DNA of 64,000 nt from Lampris incognitus (Eukaryota; Chordata; Actinopteri; Lampriformes; Lampridae): positions 81,560,672 to 81,624,671 of the forward strand of contig NC_079212.1 of NCBI RefSeq assembly GCF_029633865.1. The letters are read 5' to 3'. The position numbers were made by a program, and so were the translations under genes. The notes beneath the pieces are model-generated. The model worked only from the letters and a program-made list of their open reading frames with translations, made no database searches and was not told the origin of the DNA. The number at the start of each line of letters is the position of its first letter. Position 1 is the first letter of the stretch. Positions 52,986-61,477 of this stretch are shown piece by piece.

Positions 52986-53841
52986 GTGAAAGTTTTATTT
53001 TTTTCCATCAAAGAATATTCCTTTCTCAAGATTATAGTGACTGAGAGATTAAACATAATTATTGCAGATGGTTGTAAATGTACCAAAATTCTATTTGAAT
53101 AGTATGAAATCCCATTTTAGTAAAAATTGAATAATTAATTAGGCTCTGATATAAATCACATGAATAAATTTAGCTATACATACATGAGTCAGTAAACTGT
53201 GAAATAATGAAATTTAAATTGTTAATTAAATAACACCCAACTCATTATAAATGATATTTTCTTTAAATTTATTTTCACATCGTTATATTAAATTTAATTT
53301 TCATTTTATAGCAATAGGTATTATTTCAACGTGTTTTTTCCTTCAAAATGATGCTTTCATTTCTTAATGCCACTTTTCCAAATAGGACATTTACAAGTAC
53401 CTGTTTTTCCCTTTCCCTTTTTTCGTTTTATAATGGAAATTGTATTTCACAATGGTGCATTTATTTCATGTTGTGTTAATCTGTCAGTCAACTCAAGGGA
53501 GCCGAGGTCAGACAAGATCATTAGTTGCTCATACATTCAGGCCAAAGAAACAGCACGTCAAATACCTATCTAATGATAGCCTCTGCTGGTTTCCAGTTGA
53601 AGCCTGGGAAAGAATTATGTTATGTGACATGACTTCTGAGCTACTCAGACAGGCTGTTAACATTTCAGCGGTGTGCCTTTACCTCAGCATCCATAATGAT
53701 CTTAACACAAAACTGTTGTTGCATAAGTTGGAACAGGCCCAAGCTTTCATTGTAATAATAACGTAACAGTTGTCATAAAAAATAATCTCTACAAAGAATT
53801 CATAAAGCACAGAACCATCGAAGCCAAAGTAAAAAAAAAAT
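52986..53841. other. Start of CYP2 intron 2, no exon found
   Basis: AT-rich; the open frame at 53440-53766 does not resemble P450 and is not supported. Confidence 0.5.
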
Positions 53842-54016
53842 TGTGGCAGGAATGAGGAAAAACACAGGAGACCAAGGCGAGTTTGATGTCTATTCCTCAA
53901 CTCCAAAAACCAACTGCAGCAGGAACAACCCTGCACCGGCGAGCCCGGGAACGTAAACCACGCCCCCAGCTCACAGTCCTGCTGGGTGAGAGGCCTAGCC
54001 CCTAGTGTCCGCCACA
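53842..54016 (-). repeat. 3' LTR of Gypsy-A copy 2, with polypurine tract
   Basis: 175 bp, TGTGGC...GCCACA, followed by CAG and a C-run (54020-54031; a G-rich tract on the minus strand). Confidence 0.92.
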
Positions 54017-54063
54017 CAGCCCCCCCCCCCCCGAACACCCAGAAGGGACTCCTGGAAAGAAAA

Positions 54064-56427
54064 TTAGTGTCTCACTGAAGGCTTAAGCAGCCTGCCATAA
54101 CGGCTGCGCCGTCCCTCAGCCGAAACAGTAGGTGAAACACAGTCCAAAGCCGGCTGAGAAGCAGAACGCTGAACCCGTGAGGACACTGCCGGGGTCCTGG
54201 AAGGAGGACGACCCCGACGGGGAACCTGGGCCGGAAACACAACTTCGCCTGCCACCCTGTGCGCCGGTTTAAGCCTATCAAGCGTGACACGCTCCCTACG
54301 CCCACCCATATCTAGCACAAAACCCTTAGGACCCGTCTCAAGAACCCGAAATGGGCCATCGTATGGGGGTTGGAGGGGCGAGCGGTGAGCATCATGCCGT
54401 ACAAAAACAAAACGAGCCAACATGAGCTCCGCAGGCACGAACGACCGCGGAAAACAGTGGTGAACGGGGCCTGGAACCCGAGTGCTGTCGGACAAAAAAG
54501 GATAAACGGCTGGACGGGGTCGAGGAGCGGAACTCCCAGGCAAAAATTCCCCAGGGACGCGGAGCGGCTGACCGAGCACCAGCTCAGCGGGTGACGCGTC
54601 GAGGTCCTCCTTAGGAGCCGAACGCAACCCGAGCATAACCCAAGGTAAACGATCCACCCAGTTACCATCCGAGAGCGCAGCGCGCAGCGCTGCCTTGAGC
54701 GACCGGTGAAAACGTTCACACAACCCGTTAGCCTGAGGGTGATACGCGGTAGTGCGGTGTACCTGCACACCCAAGGATCGCGCAAGTGCCGACCAGAGCT
54801 CTGACACGAACTGGGGGCCCCTGTCTGAGGTGATATCTGACGGAGTGCCGAAACGGGCGACCCAGGAGGAAAGAAAAGCGCGTGCAACATCCGAGGATGT
54901 TGTGGAGGATAGAGGGACAGCCTCTGGCCACCTGGTGGTCCGATCTACCCTTGTGAGCAGGTGCGTAAAACCCTGTGAAGAAGGTAGAGGGCCCACCAGG
55001 TCCACATGCACGTGGTCGAAACGTCTGGCCGGGATCGGAAACGGTTCGAGGGGCGATTTAGTGTGCTGGTGGACCTTAGCGCGCTGGCACGCTACACACA
55101 CAGCTGCCCACCCCTTGACGTCCTTGCGGAGGCCAGGCCAGACGAACTTGGAACCGACCAACTTCACCGACGCCCGAACTCCAGGGTGCGAGAGGGAGTG
55201 AATCGAATCGAAAACTCGACGGCGCCAGGCCACTGGAACAACGGGGCGGGGACGGCCGGTGAAGACATCGCAGAGGAGGGCAGGACTGCCTTCCTGCATC
55301 ACAGCGTCCTCTAGCTTGAGACCGGTACGCGTTGACCTAAGGGCAAGGACGTCCGGGTCGCTGGGCTGGTCGGCAGCCATAGCGGAGAAATCCACACCGA
55401 GGTGCACAGGACACACAAGCACACGCGACAGACAATCAGCAACCGGGTTGGACTTCCCGGCCACATGCTGAATGTCCGTTGTGAACTCGGAGATCGCCGC
55501 TAGGTGGCGCTGTTGACGAGCAGACCACGGTTCAGTCACCTTGGACATGGCAAAAGTCAGCGGCTTATGATCCACATAAGCCGTGAATGGCGACCCTCCA
55601 GCAGGAAGCGGAAATGCCGGGTTGCAAGGTGCAGTGCCAGCAACTCCTGGTCAAAAACGCTGTACTTGCGCTCGCTATCCCGCAGTTTGCGGCTAAAAAA
55701 TGCGAGTGGCTGCCACGCATTCGTCACACGCTGTTCAACAACAGCCCCCACGGCTATGTCAGACGCATCGGTTGTTAAAGCTATGGACGCCGTGGGTGTG
55801 GGATGGGCGAGGAGGGCAGCGTTAGCCAGGGCGCACTTAGCTCCGTCAAAGGCCTGGACCTGTTCGGGAGTCCAGTCGACAGGGTCGTTAGCCTTCTTAA
55901 GCCGCAGGGCTTCGTAAAGTGGCTGAAGGAGGTGAGCAGCGCGAGGGAGGAAACGGTTATAGAAATTCACCATGCCCAAGAATTCCTGCAATGCCTTAAC
56001 AGAGACTGGGCGGGGAAATTCCGCCACCACTTGCACCTTAGAAGGCAACGGGACCGCGCCTTGCGGCGAAATGCGGTGACCCAAGAAGTCAATCACCGGC
56101 AGTCCAAACTGACACTTGGCCGGGTTGACTATCAGGCCGTGTTCGTCCAGACGACGGAAAACCTGTTTCAGGTGCGCCAGGTGCTCTTCAGCTGACGGAC
56201 TGGCCACTAATATGTCGTCGAGATAAACGACACGAAAGCAAGGTCACGCAACACCGAGTCCATCAGCCTCTGAAAGGTTTGCGCTGCCCCCTTCAAGCCA
56301 AAAGGCATGCGCATGAACTCAAAAAGCCCAAACGGGGTGATCACTGCGGTCTTGGGCACGTCCTCTGCGCGCACGGGAACCTGATGATAGCCGCGCACCA
56401 GGTCCACCTTAGAGAAAATAGTGGTAC
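54064..56427 (-). pseudogene. Gypsy-A copy 2 pol: reverse transcriptase to integrase
   Basis: The 503-codon frame 54064-55575 covers the RNase H end and the whole integrase ([73 protein letters not shown]), so integrase is intact here, unlike copy 1. Upstream, one base is lost near 55588 (RNase H) and one near 56230, right at the YLDD-coding site of the reverse transcriptase, so Pol cannot be made. Reverse transcriptase blocks [15 protein letters not shown] and [16 protein letters not shown] are on the far side of that break. Confidence 0.9.
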
Positions 56428-56627
56428 TATTAAGTTTAGAAATCACGTCAGGACACAGCGCTGTCGCTCGACACAACCTCTCCGTGGCATTCTTTATTTA
56501 GACTGACACAGCATCAAAGGCAGACCCGATCAAACAACCCAGAGCCCGCAGGCATCACCAATCGATCCCAGCACAATAGAACAGCACCAAATCAAATGCA
56601 GCACTGTCGATGTGTGCATACATAACA
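56428..56627 (-). repeat. 3' LTR of Gypsy-B
   Basis: On the element strand it starts TGTTATGTATGCACAC and ends CTAAACTTAATA. The 3' end (TAATA) is not a perfect inverse of TGTTA. AATAAAG near its middle is a likely polyadenylation signal. Confidence 0.94.
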
Positions 56628-56650
56628 TTCCCCCCCCCCCCGGCAGGATT

Positions 56651-59600
56651 TCAAACATGAAAGGTTGACACAAAGTCCTCTAGGTGGCCAGGGCGTAAAC
56701 GTGTGCGAACAGGTCGCGGGGCGGCCTGAGGCTGGGCAGGCCGAGGTGGGGAGGGAGATGGCAGGGGGAGCTGAGGCCCAGGAATGTCTGGGGCCCGTGT
56801 AGGAGCTGCATGAAGCCCCGGGGCGTCTCGCCATGCTGAGGGAATGGCTATGGTTGTGTCACCAGCTGTGTGTGGCGGAGCTGACACCTTCCGTAGACGA
56901 CTGGAGTGCCACCGAGTGCCATCGCTGAGGAGGTAAGTGGCTGGGCCCAGCTGACGGGTGACTTGGAGAGGAGAGGACCAGTATGAAGCCATTTTATTGT
57001 CCCTGTGGGGCCTGCGGACCCTGACCCAGTCTGACACATTGATGTCTGGCACCCTGGTTCGTTTTGACTGGTCAAACCGTTGCTTCATCCGCGTCTGCTG
57101 ACGAGTGACTGAGGCTCTGACCCCAGAGGGAGGTGCCTGAGGTGTGGAGGGGCGGAGCCTGTCAAGGGGCATGCACAGTTCCCGGCCTAGCATGAGAGAG
57201 GCTGGGGAGACGCCTGTGGTCGAGTGCTGTGTGGCCCGATAGTGTAGCAGAGTGTGACGGATGGCCTGCGTGAAAGAGCACCCTTGGGCCATGTGTGCTC
57301 TGAGGCCGTTCTTCAGTGACTGGTGAAAACGTTCAACGCCGCCATTGGCCTGGGGGTGGTAGTACGCAGTGCGTATATGACGGATGCCCTTGCTTTCGAG
57401 ATAAGCAGTGAACTCAGCAGAGACCAGCTGAGGGCCGTTGTCAGTGGTGATGGCCTTTGGGAGGCCCCAGCGAGAGAAAAGAGAGTCCAGGAAGTCGATG
57501 ATGATCTGTGAGGTCACAGTGCCGGAAGTGGTGAGTTCAGGCCATTTTGAGTGTAGATCGTAGGCGACCACCATGAAGCGTTGGTGGTGGGGAACTCCAT
57601 GGATCTCACCACAAATGTCCAACTGCAGGTGTTCCCAGGGCTGAGAGGGCCAGGCGAGAGGTTGCAGGGGTGGGGGAGCCTGGTGGCCGGTCTTGCCACT
57701 CACAAGGCAGGCAGAACAGTCCTTCACCAGAGCCTCAATATCTCTGTCTATCCCCGGCCACCACACCAGGTCTCGGCAGCGCTGTTTCAGTTTCACAATG
57801 CCCAGGTGGCCTTCATGCGCCGTATTCAAAACACGTGCATGGAGAGCAGCTGGGACCACTGTGCAAAACCCACGTGCCACGCAGGTGTCGTTCCAGCAGG
57901 AGAGCTCCTGTCTGACTCGGGCGAACGCAGCCAGCTCCTCTGGGACCTTGTGAGGCCAGCCGTTCTGGATGTAGGTGTGGAGCTGGGGGAGGACAGGGTC
58001 CTGTTCGGAGGCTGCCCTCAGCTCCTGCAGAGAGACAGTGGCCTGGAGGGGTGTGTGTAGCATTTGGACAATGTCCTTTTCCACACAGTCAGTGTCCGTC
58101 TGTGGAGCTGGGGTGGAGACAGAGCGAGAGAGCAGGTCGGCGACAACATTGTCTCTGCCTGGGGTGAACTGCAGGCTGAAGTTGTACTGGCGGAGGCTGT
58201 CAGACCAGCGGTGCAGCCTCAGGGGTTTGTGGCCTGTCCCAGATGTGGACAGCAGCGCTGTCAGGGCCTGGTGATCTGTCCTGAGGGTGAAGGAGCGGCC
58301 ATAGAGGTAGAGGTGCCACCTTTCACAAGCCCAGATACAGGCTAACGCCTCACGCTCACCCACGGAGTACCGCTGCTCGGTCAGGTTGAGGGCACGGGAG
58401 GCGAAGGCAATGGGCTTCTCCACACCGTTCTGGGTTTGAGACAGCACGGCCCCTATCGCTGTGGCTGATGCGTCACAGGTCACAAAGGTGGAGCTGGAGA
58501 TGTTGAAGTGAGCCAACACTGGTGGTGAAGTCAGTTGAGTCTTGAGATCACGCACAGCGTCACTGCATGCCTTTGACCACACCCATGGCTCGTCCTTACG
58601 CAGCAGCTGGCGCAGGGGGGCTGTGGTCGCAGAGTACTGGGGAAGAAACCTCAGGTAGTAACTTGTCATACCCAGGAAGGAGGCGACCTGGGCGGCCGAG
58701 CTGGGCTCAGGGATGGCCTGAATGGCGTCCACGTTGGATTGTAGTGGAGTTACACCGCTCGCTGACAGCCGGAACCCCACGAAGTCAATGGCTGGCACAG
58801 AGAGGACACATTTCTCAGCATTGAGAGTTGGCTTGTGCTTGGACAGGGCTGCGAAGACCATGTTAAGGCGCTTGTCGTGGATTTCACTGGTGGGCCCGTG
58901 TACCACTATATCGTCCAGATAAATGGCCACGCCCAGTATGCCAGCCAGCACGGAGACCATGATTTTCTGGAAGCAGCTAGGGGCGGAGCTGAGACCGAAA
59001 GGCATCCTGGTGTAGCGAAACACTCCTGCATGTGTCACAAAGGCTGTGAGGTTTCGGCTGCTGGGGTGGAGGGGCACCTGTAAGTACCCCTGTCTGAGGT
59101 CGAGCTTGGAGAACACCTCAGAGCCATAGAACTGAGCAGTGAGCTCTTCTGAGGTGGGCAGTGGATACTTATCAGGGACCACTGCCTTATTTACTGCACG
59201 TAGATCGACGCAGACACGCAGGCCCCCCGACTTCTTCTTAGCCACCACGAGGTTTGAGACCCAAGGTGACGCGTCCACCGGTTCAATGATGCCAGCTTCC
59301 AGCAGTTGTTGCAGCTCGGCGGAGACCCCATCACGGAGAGCCAACGGGATGCGGCGCAGTGGTTGGATGACAGATTTCACAGCAGGGTTGAGGAGAGGTT
59401 GATGGGTGAAGGCGGAGAGGCAGCCCAGCCCCATAAACAGCGATGGCCACTTCTGCTGCCAAGGTGTGGCGACAGTCAGGATTGCTGCCCCCCTTGTGTC
59501 TAAGAGGGAGAACCCCAGAGCGGAGAACAGGTCCAGGCCCATCAGGTTGGCCCCACGGCGTGCCACATGAAAAACTGCATTAGGCACCAGCTTGGTTCCA

Positions 59601-60688
59601 TAGCGGACAGTCAGTTGGAGAGAGCCAACCAGATCGATTTTGGAGTCACCATACCCACAGAGGACAGCTGAGGGTGCGGACAGTGGCAGTGAACCGAAAA
59701 ATTGACTGTAGGTATCAACATTCAGGAGAGACACACTTGCACCGGTGTCCAACAGCAGGGGAATGCACACATCATTAATGTTGACTGTGCATGATTTGAA
59801 TGACACTGGCGCAGAGCTCACCTTGTGAATGACGGCGGTTGAAGACTGGGGGGTGTGGCCCTCTGACCCAGCCGGGGAAGATCGACAGACGTTGGCAAAG
59901 TGATTGTGCTTACCGCAGCTACGGCATGTCTGGCCACGGGCAGGGCAGTTCTGAGCCCTTGAAACATGAGACCGAGATCCACAGTTACCACAGGACTGTT
60001 GAGGGCGGGGCCGAGAACGCCGTCGTTGCAGTTGCAAGACGTCCCCAGTGGAGTCGGCGCCCGCCTCGCTCTGGCTGGGTTGCGTCCCGAGGGGCAGCCG
60101 TGAGTAGAGGGAGGAGTCGTTGGCAGCTTGACTGGAGGTGGCCACTTGCTGTGTATTTAGCATAGCAGCACACTCAGCTGCTACCTCAACCTGTAGTGCG
60201 ATGGTAATTGCTGTGGACAGCAGCAGACCGTCTTTTTCCAGCAGGAGAGTCTCACGCACCTTTGCGTTGTTGGTGTGTTCGATTAGCTGGTCGCGAACCA
60301 TCTCGTCCTGAAGCGCGCCAAACTTGCATGAGCTAGCTAGCCCTCGCAAATTAGCTACGTACTGCTGCACAGACTCACCAGGCAGTTGGTGTCGCTGACG
60401 GAATATAAATCGCCGAAGGAGGGCACTCTGTGGAGCAGCGAAATGGGTGCTCATAAGTCCCACTGCTTCGGCAAAGCTTGTGACGTTCCCCAGAGACCCG
60501 AGCACACGATGACCCTCTGCTCCCAAGCAGTGTATCAACAGAGCCGTCTTCCTAGCCTGGCTCACGTCGTCGAGCCCTGAGGCGATGATGTAATTTTCAA
60601 AACTATGTAGCCAGCGAGTCCATGGTACCGGAGGCTCGCCAGGTAATGCCAGGAAGGGGGCAGGTGGTGGGAGGGAGATATCAGCCAT
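56651..60688 (-). CDS. Gag-Pol polyprotein of Gypsy-B (1345 aa, intact)
   Basis: Starts at ATG 60688-60686 (MADISLPPPAPFLALPGE); the frame is open a little upstream but without an ATG. In order: capsid-like gag (about 25-190); two zinc knuckles (CGNCGSRSHVSRAQNC and CRSCGKHNHFANVC, about 231-266); protease (LLLDTGASVSLLN, about 309); reverse transcriptase with MPFGLSSAPSCFQ and AIYLDDIVVHG (about 589); RNase H (TCDASATAIGAVL, about 736; RTDHQALTALL); integrase zinc finger (HEGHLG...CSAC, about 955); and the integrase core with LDICGE (about 1025), TTDNGPQLV (about 1080) and NGGVERFHQ (about 1119). The tail is proline-rich. No frameshift lies between gag and pol. It is a different family from Gypsy-A and Gypsy-D. 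Confidence 0.96.
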   Translation of the reverse strand: MADISLPPPAPFLALPGEPPVPWTRWLHSFENYIIASGLDDVSQARKTALLIHCLGAEGHRVLGSLGNVTSFAEAVGLMSTHFAAPQSALLRRFIFRQRHQLPGESVQQYVANLRGLASSCKFGALQDEMVRDQLIEHTNNAKVRETLLLEKDGLLLSTAITIALQVEVAAECAAMLNTQQVATSSQAANDSSLYSRLPLGTQPSQSEAGADSTGDVLQLQRRRSRPRPQQSCGNCGSRSHVSRAQNCPARGQTCRSCGKHNHFANVCRSSPAGSEGHTPQSSTAVIHKVSSAPVSFKSCTVNINDVCIPLLLDTGASVSLLNVDTYSQFFGSLPLSAPSAVLCGYGDSKIDLVGSLQLTVRYGTKLVPNAVFHVARRGANLMGLDLFSALGFSLLDTRGAAILTVATPWQQKWPSLFMGLGCLSAFTHQPLLNPAVKSVIQPLRRIPLALRDGVSAELQQLLEAGIIEPVDASPWVSNLVVAKKKSGGLRVCVDLRAVNKAVVPDKYPLPTSEELTAQFYGSEVFSKLDLRQGYLQVPLHPSSRNLTAFVTHAGVFRYTRMPFGLSSAPSCFQKIMVSVLAGILGVAIYLDDIVVHGPTSEIHDKRLNMVFAALSKHKPTLNAEKCVLSVPAIDFVGFRLSASGVTPLQSNVDAIQAIPEPSSAAQVASFLGMTSYYLRFLPQYSATTAPLRQLLRKDEPWVWSKACSDAVRDLKTQLTSPPVLAHFNISSSTFVTCDASATAIGAVLSQTQNGVEKPIAFASRALNLTEQRYSVGEREALACIWACERWHLYLYGRSFTLRTDHQALTALLSTSGTGHKPLRLHRWSDSLRQYNFSLQFTPGRDNVVADLLSRSVSTPAPQTDTDCVEKDIVQMLHTPLQATVSLQELRAASEQDPVLPQLHTYIQNGWPHKVPEELAAFARVRQELSCWNDTCVARGFCTVVPAALHARVLNTAHEGHLGIVKLKQRCRDLVWWPGIDRDIEALVKDCSACLVSGKTGHQAPPPLQPLAWPSQPWEHLQLDICGEIHGVPHHQRFMVVAYDLHSKWPELTTSGTVTSQIIIDFLDSLFSRWGLPKAITTDNGPQLVSAEFTAYLESKGIRHIRTAYYHPQANGGVERFHQSLKNGLRAHMAQGCSFTQAIRHTLLHYRATQHSTTGVSPASLMLGRELCMPLDRLRPSTPQAPPSGVRASVTRQQTRMKQRFDQSKRTRVPDINVSDWVRVRRPHRDNKMASYWSSPLQVTRQLGPATYLLSDGTRWHSSRLRKVSAPPHTAGDTTIAIPSAWRDAPGLHAAPTRAPDIPGPQLPLPSPSPPRPAQPQAAPRPVRTRLRPGHLEDFVSTFHV

Positions 60689-60700
60689 CCTCGTCGCCAA
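60685..60700 (-). promoter_or_regulatory. Primer binding site of Gypsy-B, overlapping the gag start codon
   Basis: TTGGCGACGAGGATGG follows the LTR end directly and contains the gag ATG. Confidence 0.75.
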
Positions 60701-60900
60701 TATTAAGTTTAGAAATCACGTCAGGACACAGCGCTGTCGCTCGACACAACCTCTCCGTGGCATTCTTTATTTAGACTGACACAGCATCAAAGGCAGACCC
60801 GATCAAACAACCCAGAGCCCGCAGGCATCACCAATCGATCCCAGCACAATAGAACAGCACCAAATCAAATGCAGCACTGTCGATGTGTGCATACATAACA
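60701..60900 (-). repeat. 5' LTR of Gypsy-B
   Basis: Reads identical to 56428-56627; as the 5' LTR it would supply the element promoter, and GGTAC, the second target duplication, follows it at 60901-60905. Confidence 0.94.
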
Positions 60901-61213
60901 GGTACCTGCCAGGCGTATGTTCAGGCGGCGAAAATCGCCGCAAGGCCGCCACGACCCATCCGCCTTGGGCACCATGTGAAGCGGCGAAGCCCACGGGCTG
61001 TTGGAACGCCTCACTATACCCAGACGCTCCATGATGGCGAACTCCTCCTTAGCTATAGCCAATTTTACCGCGTCGAGGCGCCGCGCGCGCGCAAAAACTG
61101 GCGGTCCCAGAGTGGGAATGAAATGTTGCACCCCGTGTTTAGTAACCGCGGTGGAAAAGGCAGGTTTAGTCACCGATGGAAAATCCGCCAGCAAACGCTG
61201 AAAAACATCCCCT
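60901..61213 (-). pseudogene. Gypsy-A copy 2 reverse transcriptase, N-terminal part
   Basis: Reads FPSVTKPAFSTAVTKHGV, HFIPTLGPPVFARARRLD and ADGSWRPCGDFRRLN, as in copy 1 (8954-9340). It lacks about 45-50 bp next to the Gypsy-B insertion and stops at the Gypsy-C LTR. Confidence 0.88.
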
Positions 61214-61456
61214 TGTAGAGCCGAAGTAACGGAGAAGACCGTAGGTTCACACTGTAGCCGTGTAGGGAACTTTCTTTAATCCACGGTAAATCAGCGAGAC
61301 AAACAAAACCCACAGCTCGACTGAGCGGAGGTGGCAAGAATAACCAGAAAACTGGCTGGACAACCATAACTTAACCCTGCGTTAACCTGCCAGGGCAACC
61401 ATGACTTAACCCTTAGTTCCTGGGTTGAATTCTGTCCCCAATACGTGTCCACCACA
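61214..61456 (-). repeat. 3' LTR of Gypsy-C
   Basis: Plus strand TGTAGAGCC...GTCCACCACA, with the polypurine tract next to it (TGAGCCCCCCCAG, 61457-61469). On the element strand it starts TGTGGTGG and ends CTCTACA. The partner LTR is beyond the window. Confidence 0.85.
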
Positions 61457-61477
61457 TGAGCCCCCCCAGAATTCGCC

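Larger units (their letters stand above)
56428..60900 (-). mobile_element. Gypsy-B, complete young Ty3/gypsy element nested in Gypsy-A copy 2
   Basis: 200-bp LTRs (56428-56627 and 60701-60900) that read identical, a 5-bp target duplication GGTAC (56423-56427 and 60901-60905), a G-rich polypurine tract (56630-56642 seen as C on the plus strand), a primer binding site directly inside the 5' LTR, and one intact Gag-Pol frame. It lies in the same orientation as its host element. Confidence 0.96.
53842..61213 (-). mobile_element. Gypsy-A copy 2, decayed, holding Gypsy-B
   Basis: Same element as 1600-10309, very similar throughout. The 3' LTR is 53842-54016. Coding sequence runs to 56427, is interrupted by Gypsy-B (56428-60900), and resumes at 60901 to 61213, where it meets the Gypsy-C LTR. 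Gag and the 5' LTR are not in the window; copy 1 predicts they continue beyond Gypsy-C. About 45-50 bp right after the Gypsy-B insertion site (compare copy 1, 4141-4187 and 8959-8970) are missing here. Confidence 0.9.

Noticed and set aside
53440..53766. A 108-codon frame considered as CYP2 exon 3
   Set aside because: No P450 C-helix motif such as the W-x3-R block, no fitting splice phase.
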